Assembly (NCBI RefSeq): GCF_018916875.1
Contig: NZ_JAHLNO010000020.1
Span: forward strand, 47,879 to 111,878
Length of the DNA: 64,000 nucleotides
Direction: 5' to 3'
Source: Virgibacillus proomii
GTDB lineage: Bacteria; Bacillota; Bacilli; Bacillales; Amphibacillaceae
Shown here: piece after piece, positions 1 to 7,968 of the stretch
Layout: the number at the start of each line of letters is the position of its first letter
How positions within the stretch are numbered: position 1 is the stretch's first letter
Made by a program: the position numbers and the translations under genes
Notes under the pieces: generated by a model
The model's input: only the letters and a program-made list of their open reading frames with translations
What the model was told of the DNA's origin: nothing
The model's database searches: none

Positions 1-464
1 ATAAAAATATATGTACTCATCCATCGCTTTAGATAGCTCCTCAAATGTCTCATACTTATGTAAATAATACTTTTCGCTTTTGAGTGTTCCCCAAAAAGAT
101 TCCATTGGTCCGTTATCAATACATTTACCAACTCGTGACATACTGTGTGTCATTCCCGCTTTATCAATTCTTCGTTTAAACCCATGAGATGTGTACTGAA
201 ACCCGCGATCACTATGAAGTAATGGAGGGTTTCCTTCTAAAAGCTCTATAGCTTGGTCAAGCTCTTAAACGCAAGGTTATTATTATTGGAATGTCCTAAA
301 ACATAGCTAACAATGGAGCTATCATACAAATCAAGAATCGTACTTAAATAAGCTTTCTTTGAGGAACCATATTTGAATTCTGTAACATCTGTTACCCATT
401 TTTCATTTGGCTTTTCAGCCGTGAATTCAAGATTCAACACATTCTCCGCCACATGTTGGGGATT
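1..464 (-). pseudogene. IS3-family (IS150-type) OrfB transposase remnant
   Basis: This is a remnant of the DDE integrase of an IS3-family element. On the minus strand the first part reads EKPNEKWVTDVTEFKYG, which carries the first catalytic Asp, then ILDLYDSSIVSYVLGHS. The frame breaks after SLTKL near 246-270. It continues in another frame as LLHSDRGFQYTSHGFK (second Asp) and NGPMESFWGTLKSEKYY (catalytic Glu), and runs off the left window edge. The N-terminal helix-turn-helix half is missing: the sequence joins a DUF1212 fragment near position 464 instead of reaching an IS end, so a deletion made this junction. One frameshift and the truncation make it inactive. Family assignment is firm; the exact IS name is not. 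Confidence 0.85.
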
Positions 465-720
465 CCGGATCATCCATCGTCATAATAATCGCGGTAGGTG
501 TGACAAATACATTGACATGTGAAATGCTATAGCTGTGAGCAATACACGTAACAGTATCTTCTACCCGATACGTCTCTGCTCTGCTCTTTAACATTAATCC
601 ACCCGCTAATATACAAATATCTAAAATGTCAGATGCTTGGTAAAACTGTTCTGTTATGATGTTACCCCCTTCGGCATGTAACGCACTGCAGTATATATAT
701 TGGAATATACTAAATCTCAT
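465..720 (-). pseudogene. Truncated DUF1212 (ThrE/YjjP-type) exporter N-terminus
   Basis: The translation contains FYQASDILDICILAGGLML, AETYRVEDTVTCIAHSYS and VFVTPTAIIMTMDD. This is the N-terminal cytoplasmic domain of DUF1212/YjjP-like threonine/serine exporter subunits. Only about 70 residues remain before the sequence fuses into the interior of an IS3 transposase. The membrane-spanning part is absent. The expected start is occupied by ATA (655-657) seven bases after a GGGGG motif, in frame with ACA-GAA-CAG, which looks like a decayed ATG. An upstream ATG at 720 keeps the frame open but has no clear ribosome binding site. Non-functional remnant. Confidence 0.7.
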
Positions 721-762
721 TCTTTATGGAAACAACTGATCAAGCATTGAATGAAAATATTC

Positions 763-830
763 GAGAAAACACCTGCAAACCCTACTCAAGCAGTAGCCAT
801 ACCTAGCTTCAGTTTGAAGGTGTTTCATGT
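763..830. repeat. Long imperfect inverted repeat
   Basis: GAAAACACCTGCAAA on the left pairs imperfectly with TTTGAAGGTGTTTC on the right around a loop of about 35 nt. It lies between two decayed genes. It could be a former terminator or an IS-related hairpin. Confidence 0.4.
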
Positions 831-864
831 CGTACTTTCAATAAAGTAAATTATATTTTGTGAC

Positions 865-1032
865 TTATTGCATTGCCAACTTTACCGTGTAGATTTTTCC
901 CAGTGTATCAGGTATCGCTATGGAGGCAAAAAACAATGATGTAGAGACTGTGATGGAAAGGATAATTAAAAAGATGCGAAATTTCTTTTCAAACATATTT
1001 TTTAAAATACTTTTAATAATAAATTTCATCAT
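865..1032 (-). pseudogene. N-terminal stub of an FtsX-like ABC permease
   Basis: A 55-codon frame starts ATG-ATG behind GAGGGG and reads MMKFIIKSILKNMFEKKFRI then FLIILSITVSTSLFFASIAI. This is the typical first basic segment plus first membrane helix of MacB/FtsX-type ABC transporter permeases, followed by PDTLGKIYTV and an early stop. The remaining several hundred residues of such proteins are missing. It begins 22 bases after the stop of another permease fragment on the same strand, suggesting a former ABC-transporter operon. The family call rests only on this N-terminal pattern. Confidence 0.55.
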
Positions 1033-1054
1033 TTCCCCTCTTCACTCATGATAA

Positions 1055-1410
1055 TTATTTATAAATTTCTCTCCGTATTGTAAAAAACCAACCTGCCATG
1101 AACAACAAAACAATCAATGCTAAAGTTAACATCGTACTAGGCAATATATTCGGGTTAAAGAAAAGAATAGCAATCCCTTTAAATAAGCTTCCCTTAAAGA
1201 AGAAATAGACATGCTAACTGAAATGACTGCCGCAAGCAAAATGTATAGCCCTAACGCCATCGTATCCCTAATACATGAGAAAACGAGATTAAAAAAAGCT
1301 ACGATAAATAAATAAGTAGAAAATTGATATATGAACATACCTATAACACCATATCTGTCCCAGCTGAATATGGGAGTGTCAATAATTTTGTGTAAATGAC
1401 AATCCAACCT
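1055..1410 (-). pseudogene. Frameshifted membrane-permease C-terminal remnant (ABC-2-like)
   Basis: Minus-strand translation gives hydrophobic segments (YGVIGMFIYQFSTYLFIVAF, MALGLYILLAAVISVSMSI). After a frame change near 1200 it gives KGIAILFFNPNILP and TLALIVLLFMAGWFFTIRRE and ends at 1055. Several helices with a basic tail at the end of the last helix fit an ABC-2-type permease C-terminus, but no diagnostic motif is visible. The upstream end runs into an IS3 OrfA fragment, so the 5' half is lost. It immediately precedes the FtsX-like stub on the same strand. Confidence 0.45.
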
Positions 1411-1607
1411 TTTCTTATCGTTGGAGCACGGACCTCTTCTAGATTTTATACTTTTGAACAATTTCATACAGGGAGTACTTACTGGATAGATAATCTCTAA
1501 CAGCTGTTTCTTTTAGTTCTTTAGAATAGGATTTATGTTATGTTGAGGTTTCCAGTCCTTGAATGCCATATTTTTCAAATTGTTCATCCATTTCATCAAT
1601 GAACTTT
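1410..1607 (-). pseudogene. IS3-family OrfA remnant
   Basis: The minus strand encodes FIDEMDEQFEKYGIQGLET, an in-frame TAA, then HKSYSKELKETAVRDYL and SSKYSLYEIVQKYKI. A shifted SVLQR follows. This is the helix-turn-helix OrfA of IS150-type IS3 elements, broken by a stop and at least one frameshift. It is the same IS family as the OrfB remnant at 1-464 but not contiguous with it. Confidence 0.7.
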
Positions 1608-1808
1608 TAGTGATCTGAAATTTAGAACAAAAATGTTCTTTCTCCTCCAGCTATGTGGGCTTGCCATTCTTTTTCCAATCTGAATATAGTTAAGTATTCG
1701 GTCAAATTGTTCTTTTGAAACGAGTGGTCCTATTTCAGCATCCGAATTCATTCCATTACCAAGCTTAATCGTTTCTCCCGGGTCCACTAGTGCCGGGTAT
1801 AAATACAA
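1608..1808 (-). pseudogene. Aldehyde dehydrogenase fragment
   Basis: Residues reading DPGETIKLGNGMNSDAEIGP and LVSKEQFDRILNYIQIGK match the region of NAD-dependent aldehyde dehydrogenases just after the catalytic domain. Betaine or succinate-semialdehyde types carry the pattern GPLVSKEQ..RVL.YIE.G. The frame is lost soon after and no catalytic Cys or Glu segment is present. It is a short isolated remnant between an IS fragment and intergenic DNA. Confidence 0.65.
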
Positions 1809-2143
1809 TAAATGTAGGATTTATGCGATACCATATTCGCTACTCTGCTAAAATTTCACATTTTCTTAACATGGTACATAGATATTTCCACATCTTAAAT
1901 CAAACCCGTTTTAGTAGACATCATGACCTGTTTATGACAAAATGTATTTTTGTATACTCATATTACGTTCTATTATAAAAGAAGGTAAAGCAAAGCCACA
2001 ATGAAAAAGCGGTATTTTTAAAAAATAGTTAATATGTTTAGATTCATATTCTGCAATACCTAACTGGAACTACCAGTAGTATCATTATTAAAACAAAGCA
2101 ATGTCAAACATCAACAAACATAATAGTTATTGGAGTTGACAAA

Positions 2144-3019
2144 ATGAGTAATCGAAATAAAGGAATTCTTCTATTATTATTATCGGCATTTGGTTTTTCA
2201 ATGATGGCTGCATTTGTCAAACTTTCAGGGGACGTGCCTACTATACAGAAAACATTATTTCGTAATGTTATTTCCATGATTATTGCGTTCGGTCTTGTTA
2301 AATATTATGGAGCACGACTTTTCGGAAGGAAAGAAAATCAAAAATACCTTTTGTTACGGTCAAGCCTTGGGGCAATCGGAGTAATTCTAAACTTTTACGC
2401 AATTGATCATCTGGTCTTGTCAGATGCGGATATGCTCAATAAAATGAGCCCATTTCTAACAATTATGTTTGCTGCTATATTCCTAAAAGAGAGGACACGA
2501 CCATTTCAAGTAATATCCATTACTATTGCGTTTATTGGTACATTATTTATTATTAAACCAGTCTTTTCTTTGGACATCATCCCTTATATCGCCGGTTTTT
2601 TCTCGGCTGTGTTTGCAGCAGGTGCCTATACTGTTTTACGAGTATTAGGCAGAAAAGAACAATTTTATACAGTTGTTTTTTATTTTTCATTTTTTACTAC
2701 AATGATTTTATTACCTTTTGTAATCATATTTTACGAACCAATGTCTTGGCAACAATGGATTTATCTTTTAACAGCAGGCATATTTGCCACAGTGGGGCAA
2801 TTTGGCATTACCATTGCTTATAAATACGCGCCAGCTAAAGAAATTTCGATCTTTTTCTATTCTACAGTTATTTATTCAGCTCTAATTAGTATCGTTTTAT
2901 TTGAACAAATTCCTGATGTGCTAAGCATAATGGGATATATTATTATCTTCGGGGCTTCCCTTTATATGTTTTTGAAAAACAATCACACAAGTCAATTAGA
3001 AAACGAAAAACACCAGTAA
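2144..3019 (+). CDS. DMT-superfamily (EamA) transporter
   Basis: This is a 291-residue integral membrane protein with about ten hydrophobic helices in two EamA-type halves. The first half contains SAFGFSMMAAFVKLSG and the conserved LSDADMLNKMSPFLTIMFA and FLKERTRPFQ segment. The second contains AGIFATVGQFGITIAYKYA and SALISIVLFEQIPD. Proteins of this family export or exchange small metabolites at the cytoplasmic membrane; the substrate cannot be read from sequence. The ATG follows TTGGAGTTGACAAA, a usable ribosome binding site. The gene stands alone, flanked upstream by decayed fragments, and ends inside a strong terminator that overlaps its stop codon. It looks intact. Confidence 0.88.
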   Translation: MSNRNKGILLLLLSAFGFSMMAAFVKLSGDVPTIQKTLFRNVISMIIAFGLVKYYGARLFGRKENQKYLLLRSSLGAIGVILNFYAIDHLVLSDADMLNKMSPFLTIMFAAIFLKERTRPFQVISITIAFIGTLFIIKPVFSLDIIPYIAGFFSAVFAAGAYTVLRVLGRKEQFYTVVFYFSFFTTMILLPFVIIFYEPMSWQQWIYLLTAGIFATVGQFGITIAYKYAPAKEISIFFYSTVIYSALISIVLFEQIPDVLSIMGYIIIFGASLYMFLKNNHTSQLENEKHQ

Positions 3020-3047
3020 GCGTTCCTATGACGATTCTGGTGTTTTT
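3006..3047 (+). terminator. Rho-independent terminator of the EamA gene
   Basis: AAAAACACCAG and CTGGTGTTTTT form an 11-bp stem followed by a T-rich tract. The stem's left arm spans the stop codon region of the transporter gene. Confidence 0.85.
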
Positions 3048-3115
3048 CTCTACTATTTTTTCATCTCTTTTCCAGTAAAAATCAGGCAATAACACAGTTG
3101 ATCTATAATTAAACC

Positions 3116-3643
3116 CTAAAACTCTTTGGTGCTTGAAATAACCTCAAGCTTAAAGTTTATCATCCAAAAAGATAATTTAGTAAAAGTCGGCTCCCCATCT
3201 GAGAGAGATTGTGGGTGTATTTTCAGCTCTTCCTCATTTAAAATGGGAGTTACATATTCTCTAATTTTATCTCGATTATTCGTATGAAGTTTTTTATATA
3301 CTTTACTCACATAATCTCTTACCGTCTTCTCCGATAACTGTAATTCATTAGCAATTTCTGTATTTTTATAACCTTTATAGATGAGATAAACGATATCACT
3401 ATCCCGCTAACTTACATGAATGCCCTTATCCAACAAACTCCCTCTAATTTTCTGTTTCCTATCATTACAATCTGTTTCAACATCTTTAAATAGTTGTTCA
3501 ACAATTTCGTCGGCAAATTCAAATTGTTGATGATATACATTTCTAATGGAAGAAATAAGCGCTTCTCGACTGCTACAACTTAATCGGAACCCTTCTGCTC
3601 CTTCAGTAATCCCCTTTTTAATTAAATCTAAGTCTATAAAGTT
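3116..3643 (-). pseudogene. LuxR/NarL-type response regulator remnant
   Basis: The minus strand reads GITEGAEGFRLSCSSREALI then SSIRNVYHQQFEF. This resembles the end of a receiver domain and its last helix. An in-frame TAG interrupts the linker near 3406. Then RDSDIVYLIYKGYKNTEIAN and ELQLSEKTVRDYVSKVYKKL give a clear LuxR-type helix-turn-helix with the usual NR motif (HTNNRDK). The phosphoacceptor half of the receiver is missing, and no partner kinase lies nearby. The stop codon and truncation make it a pseudogene, although the C-terminal DNA-binding piece of 64 codons remains open. Confidence 0.75.
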
Positions 3644-3678
3644 AATTAGAAGTTAACTTTTCTTTTAAACTACGCAAT

Positions 3679-4290
3679 CTATGCTCGCTTTTCTAGGTTT
3701 CTAGCCGTAGCGCTTTTTTCAACTTCTGTATGATCACGGTATGTTCCCATTGTTTTATCTACAGTGGTATGCGTTACACCAAACCAATAATTTTCATTTT
3801 TATAATGATGCCAAAGATGGGTTTTTTTAATTTTCTTTCCTAATTTAGTAAGTGGTTGAATTGGCTTATGTGCGATAAAGTGTTTCCATTCATAGTATAG
3901 AAAATACCCAACAACTCCAGTAGCAAAAGCAATTGTAAGATCCATATTCCTAGTAATAAGGTAAAATACGCCTGCTAAAATTGTGAAATTAGGTAAACTA
4001 AACCATAATGGTAAAAAAAGCAACTTCACGTTATTCGGATCTACATGATGATCATAATGTAAGCGCTTAATTATTTTTAGTAAAAATAGATTATCCGGCT
4101 TTTTAATATGAAACAAAAAACGATGTATCATATATTCGCTTAATGCATATGTCAGCATTCCAATCAACAATGCAATCCATGCCTGCCAAGTAAGTAATTG
4201 AGGTATTGTAAAAGCAATTAAACTTGCAAAAATGATCAGCATAACAATTACATCAGGAAAAGTAATAAACTCCTTATAATATTTTTTCAA
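3679..4290 (-). CDS. Fatty acid hydroxylase/sterol desaturase superfamily membrane protein
   Basis: This is a 203-residue membrane protein of the di-iron fatty-acid-hydroxylase superfamily. The histidine clusters that bind the metal pair are visible: HRFLFH, HYDHH, HFIAH and HLWHHYKNE, with a final GVTHTTVD segment. Four hydrophobic helices surround them. Enzymes of this superfamily oxidise lipids or carotenoids; the substrate here is unknown. I prefer the TTG at 4288-4290 because AAGGAGG lies eight bases upstream. The ATG at 4353 would add 21 residues without a binding site. It is transcribed alone and convergent with the EamA gene. It appears intact despite its degraded surroundings. Confidence 0.82.
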   Translation of the reverse strand: MKKYYKEFITFPDVIVMLIIFASLIAFTIPQLLTWQAWIALLIGMLTYALSEYMIHRFLFHIKKPDNLFLLKIIKRLHYDHHVDPNNVKLLFLPLWFSLPNFTILAGVFYLITRNMDLTIAFATGVVGYFLYYEWKHFIAHKPIQPLTKLGKKIKKTHLWHHYKNENYWFGVTHTTVDKTMGTYRDHTEVEKSATARNLEKRA

Positions 4291-4610
4291 CCTCCATCCC
4301 TCCTTCAATTTATGTTTTGTTAACAATATACAAAAAATTATATGATTTAGCAATAAAAAACGGAAAATTCATAACTTTTTACCTTTTATTCATCTAGGGT
4401 ATTTTATCCATATCAAATTTTCTCAATTTTATTCCTAGCAATCTTGCTTAATAAATAATTTACACTTATAATCAGAGCTAATTTATTTTTTGTCTGTATA
4501 CTTTTGTTTAGTTTATGAAATAATTGACACTTGTTCCATGCGTTCATGCAGTATTTCCACTGCAAAGCAGATACCTATTTTAAAGTTTACAGATGATAGG
4601 AGATGATTAC

Positions 4611-5421
4611 ATGAAAGAACAACTGCGAAAGGTAGGTATCTTAGGAACAGGTTTTGTAGGTTCAAGTACAGCTTTATTCAATAATTAATCAAGGTATCTG
4701 TGAGGAATTATTATTAGTCGACATTAAAGAAGAAAAGTCCATGGGAGAATCGCTCGATCTTGCTCATTGCATGGATTTCCTTCCCTCTAAAACAGAGATT
4801 TTTTCAGGAACTGCATCTGATATGGGCAAATATGGAGATTATTATTATTACTGCAAGTCCGCCTCCAAAAGAAAATCAAACTCGACTAGATACCCTTGAA
4901 ACAAGTGCCAATATTATGAATGATACGATTCCAAAAATAATGGCTAGTGGATTTAACGGTATTTTTCTAATTGCCACAAATCCAGTTGATATTATTACAT
5001 ATCATGTGTGGAAACTATCTGGATTGCCACGCCATCAAGTAATCGGAACAGGTACTTCCATTGATTCTTCTCGCTTAAAAACGTATTTATCGGATATCTT
5101 ACATGTAAACATACATAATATTCAAGGCTATACAATGGGAGAACATAGTGATTCACAATTTGCCGTATGGTCACATCTCACCATTGGTGGAAAACCATTC
5201 TTACAAAATCGATATTTAATAACGACCATCGTATTATTCCAACATCTTGTATCCTTGACGGAGAATACGCTGAATACAATATCTGTACAGGAGTACCAGC
5301 AGTTATTAGCAGAAGTGGAATAAAAGATATTATTGAAATAAAACTTTCTGCAGAAGAACAGGTATTATTTAAAACGTCTAATTCTGTACTGAGAAGCTAC
5401 ATGGCTAGTATTGGCGACTAA
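4611..5421 (+). pseudogene. Broken L-lactate/malate-type dehydrogenase
   Basis: The frame starts at ATG 4611 behind ATAGGAG and reads KVGILGTGFVGSS, the Rossmann dinucleotide motif. A frameshift near 4682 shifts to [20 protein letters not shown], and another near 4835 leads to [29 protein letters not shown] and [12 protein letters not shown] (catalytic His). About 60-70 residues are then missing, after which the C-terminus [20 protein letters not shown] appears in yet another frame. The fold is that of NAD-dependent L-2-hydroxyacid dehydrogenases. The substrate-loop position normally Gln or Arg seems to be Pro, so substrate is uncertain. At least three lesions make it non-functional. An intact D-2-hydroxyacid dehydrogenase at 14974 may cover part of the lost role. 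Confidence 0.85.
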
Positions 5422-5443
5422 ATCTACCAATAACAAATACTTG

Positions 5444-5473
5444 AAAAACACCACAATTTTTTGTGGTATTTTT
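5444..5473 (+). terminator. Rho-independent terminator after the dehydrogenase pseudogene
   Basis: AAAAACACCACAA pairs with TTGTGGTATTTTT and is followed by T-rich DNA. It sits directly after the pseudogene's stop. Confidence 0.75.
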
Positions 5474-5539
5474 CTATTAATTTATTTGCTTTTCTTTTAT
5501 ATCTTTTCCAATTATAATAGTTGAAAAGGAGGTGAGATA

Positions 5540-6520
5540 TTGGAGAATAAAGAAATGTTTGAAATTATATTAAGTAAATTAGACTCACTTGAAGAAGGAC
5601 AGAACACATTAAAAATGGAAACTAAATCTCTTCGGGTAGGACAAAGCGAACTGCGTAGCGAGACTAACTTGCTTTCGAAAGAGGTCATTGACTTACGTGA
5701 GGAAACCAAATCGCTTAGGATAGGGCAAGACGAACTCCGTAACGAATTTAAATCATTTCAAACCGGGCAAGATGAACTCCGTAACAAGACTAATTTCCTT
5801 TCGCAAGAGTTTATTGACTTACGTGAGGAAACCAAATCGCTTGGGATAGGGCAAGACGAACTCCGTAACGAATTTAAATCATTTCAAACCGGGCAAGATG
5901 AACTCCGTAACAAGACTAACTTGCTTTCGCAAGAGGTCATTGACTTACGTGAGGAAACCAAATCGCTTAGGATAGGACAAGACGAACTCCGTAACGAATT
6001 TAAATCATTTCAAACCGGGCAAGATGAACTCCGTAACAAGACTAATTTCCTTTCGCAAGAGTTTATTGACTTACGTGAGGAAACCAAATCGCTTGGGATA
6101 GGGCAAGACGAACTCCGTAACGAGACTAAATTGCTTTCGAAAGAGGTTATTGACTTACGTGAGGAAACCAAATCGCTTGGGGTAGGGCAAGATGAACTCC
6201 GTAACGAGACTAAATTGCTTTCGAAAGAGGTTATTGACTTACGTGAGGAAACCAAATCGCTTGGGGTAGGGCAAGACGAACTCCGTAACGAGACTAAATT
6301 GCTTTCGAAAGAGGTTATTGACTTACGTGAAGAAACCAAATCGCTCCGTGTTGACATGAATCAAGGTTTTACATCGTTAAATGAAAAAATTGAGCTTTTG
6401 ACAAAACAAACAAGTAATGTCGTTATTAAGCATCATCAGAATGAATTAACCTATCTTAAGGAAAAAGTGTCTTCATTAGAAGAAGATATGTTTATGGTTA
6501 AGAATACCTTAAAAAAGTGA
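5540..6520 (+). CDS. Repetitive coiled-coil protein of unknown function
   Basis: This is a 326-residue, charged protein with no signal peptide and no membrane helix. TTG is the start, chosen because a near-perfect AAGGAGGTGA lies four bases upstream. Residues about 30-275 are built from 14-residue units such as GQDELRNEFKSFQT, GQDELRNKTNFLSQ and EFIDLREETKSLGI. These are grouped into near-identical 42-residue blocks and then 28-residue blocks. Leu, Ile and Phe recur with heptad-like spacing, so a long alpha-helical coiled coil is expected. A non-repetitive tail (KYLKEKV-like, ending MVKNTLKK) closes it. I do not recognise a family; similar low-complexity helical proteins occur as structural or phage-tail parts. 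It stands alone between two terminators. The opposite strand is also open over the repeats, a by-product of the periodicity. Confidence 0.75.
   Translation: MENKEMFEIILSKLDSLEEGQNTLKMETKSLRVGQSELRSETNLLSKEVIDLREETKSLRIGQDELRNEFKSFQTGQDELRNKTNFLSQEFIDLREETKSLGIGQDELRNEFKSFQTGQDELRNKTNLLSQEVIDLREETKSLRIGQDELRNEFKSFQTGQDELRNKTNFLSQEFIDLREETKSLGIGQDELRNETKLLSKEVIDLREETKSLGVGQDELRNETKLLSKEVIDLREETKSLGVGQDELRNETKLLSKEVIDLREETKSLRVDMNQGFTSLNEKIELLTKQTSNVVIKHHQNELTYLKEKVSSLEEDMFMVKNTLKK
5640..6345 (+). repeat. In-frame tandem repeats (42-bp base unit) inside the coiled-coil gene
   Basis: Nearly identical copies of GGGCAAGACGAACTCCGTAA and GACTTACGTGAGGAAACCAA recur. They are first arranged in 126-bp blocks (5730-6105) and then in 84-bp blocks (6105-6345). 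Nucleotide identity is very high even at third codon positions, indicating recent duplication or ongoing homogenisation. Confidence 0.9.
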
Positions 6521-6597
6521 TGTTAAAATCTTCCCCCTATTTAACCACATATATTTAAAAGCCTACCTTGATTCTATCCACCTATTTACAATCAATA

Positions 6598-6628
6598 GTA
6601 GCCCCTAACAATGGTTTTTAGGGGCTAC
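6598..6628 (+). terminator. Hairpin, probable terminator of the coiled-coil gene
   Basis: GTAGCCCCTAA and TTAGGGGCTAC form a perfect 11-bp stem with a 9-nt loop. The T-tract after it is weak, so termination strength is uncertain. Confidence 0.6.
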
Positions 6629-6999
6629 AAATATCTTTTAAAACTTTTGCTTTTTCTTCTGTATGAGCTACACTTAACTGGATAGAAAAAATAAGGCTAA
6701 GTAGACTAAAACAAAACCATAGTATTTTAACGTAAGTTTAGTTATGTACAAACAGCAAAACTTCTGACAAGCTAAAGTGAAACTTCATTTTTTTGGCATA
6801 TAATTATTTTTTTATATACTACTTTGGAAAAACTATTGATTTTTCCTTCTTCAAATATAGATTACAAGGTACAGAATTGGATAATTAGGTACATTTCTAC
6901 AAGTTTATGGTTCGTCAAATTTTAGCTTGCAACCAAATAGGGTTGTATGTATAATAGAGTATGTGGCTCCTAATATAGATAAATGAATATTTATTTTTT
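6629..6999. other. Gene-free interval before tRNA-Val
   Basis: There are no credible coding frames. The sequence is AT-rich and must contain the tRNA promoter; TTGCAACCAAATAGGGTTGT near 6928 and TATAATAGAGT near 6949 are suggestive but the spacing is not convincing. Confidence 0.5.
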
Positions 7000-7072
7000 G
7001 ATTCCGTAGCTCAGCTGGGAGAGCGCCACCTTGACAGGGTGGAGGTCGCTGGTTCGAGACCAGTCGGAATCA
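7000..7072 (+). tRNA. tRNA-Val (anticodon GAC)
   Basis: This is a complete cloverleaf. The acceptor stem is GATTCCG/CGGAATC, the D arm is GCTCAGCTGGGAGAGC, and the anticodon stem CCACC/GGTGG holds the loop TTGACAG with GAC at 7033-7035. The T arm is GCTGG/CCAGT around TTCGAGA. The discriminator base is A and CCA is not encoded. It differs little from the usual Bacillus tRNA-Val. It is followed closely by a terminator and then by a five-copy array of family A repeats. Confidence 0.97.
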
Positions 7073-7080
7073 TCGCACTT

Positions 7081-7114
7081 AAACGCTTGTCCTGTATAGG
7101 ATGGAGCGTTTTTT
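7081..7114 (+). terminator. Terminator of tRNA-Val
   Basis: AAACGCT pairs with AGCGTTT, extended by an imperfect inner stem, and runs straight into TTTTTT. Confidence 0.85.
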
Positions 7115-7156
7115 CTGTTTTGGAGTTTTATATATACACTATAAAAGTGACCAATT

Positions 7157-7968
7157 ATAAAGTGAAACTTCATTCAGTAGGAGTTTTCTTCCATCTCCTA
7201 CTGAATGTTAGTACCTAGAGGGGTATGACCTAAAGGCCCTTGAACGAATCGGGCATTTAGGTGCCGTTTTCTCACACTTAGACCCTTTTGTACCAACTCA
7301 GCTCTTAAAGTGGGAGGCTTACGGCACCTTATATGCGGGATAAAGTGAAACTTCATTTCTTGGAATGCTTTTTCCAAAGAAATGTTAGTTGAACGAATCG
7401 GGCATTTAGGTGCCGTTTTCTTACACTTAGACCCTTTTGTACCAACTCAGCTCTTAAAGTGGGAGGCTTACGGCACCTTAATATGCGGGATAAAGTGAAA
7501 CTTCATTTCTTGGAATGCTTTTTCCAAAGAAATGTTAGTTGAACGAATCGGGCATTTAGGTGCCGTTTTCTTACACTTAGACCCTGTTGTATCAACTCTG
7601 GTCTTGAAGTGGGAGGCTTACGGCACCTTACATGCGGGATAAAGTGAAACTTCATTTCTTGGAATGCTTTTTCCAAAGAAATGTTAGTACCACAAGGGTA
7701 TGACCTAAAGGCCCTTGAACGAATCGGGCATTTAGGTGCCGTTTTCTCACACTTAGACCCTGTTGTATCAACTCTGGTCTTGAAGTGGGAGGCTTACGGC
7801 ACCTTACATGCGGGATAAAGTGAAACTTCATTTCTTGGAATGCTTTTTCCAAAGAAATGTTAGTTGAACGAATCGGGTATTTAGGTGCCGTTTTCTCACA
7901 CTTAGACCCTTTTGTACCAACTCAGGCTCTTAAAGTGGGAGTCTTACGGCACCTTATATGCGGGATAA
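7157..7968 (+). repeat. Family A structured repeats, tandem array of five
   Basis: Five head-to-tail copies lie at about 7157-7343, 7340-7493, 7490-7642, 7639-7818 and 7815-7968. Each runs from ATAAAGTGAAACTTCATT to ATGCGGGATAA, and the last bases of one unit overlap the first of the next. Each copy holds a 5' hairpin (CATTC...GAATG with a variable arm) and a large hairpin with base GGTGCCGT/ACGGCACC and tip CACTT/AAGTG. Units 1 and 4 carry an extra module of about 27 nt containing GGGTATGACCTAAAGGCCC. No gene lies here. The arm sequences co-vary with copies elsewhere in the window. Confidence 0.9.

Noticed and set aside
1790..1978. Plus-strand frame of 62 codons
   Set aside because: No ribosome binding site, composition like random AT-rich DNA, partly opposite the aldehyde dehydrogenase relic.
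6010..6357. Minus-strand open frame of 115 codons
   Set aside because: Mirror of the repetitive coiled-coil gene; the plus-strand frame has the perfect ribosome binding site and heptad pattern.
7652..7852. Minus-strand frame of 66 codons in the family A array
   Set aside because: Made of repeat sequence with hairpins; no ribosome binding site.
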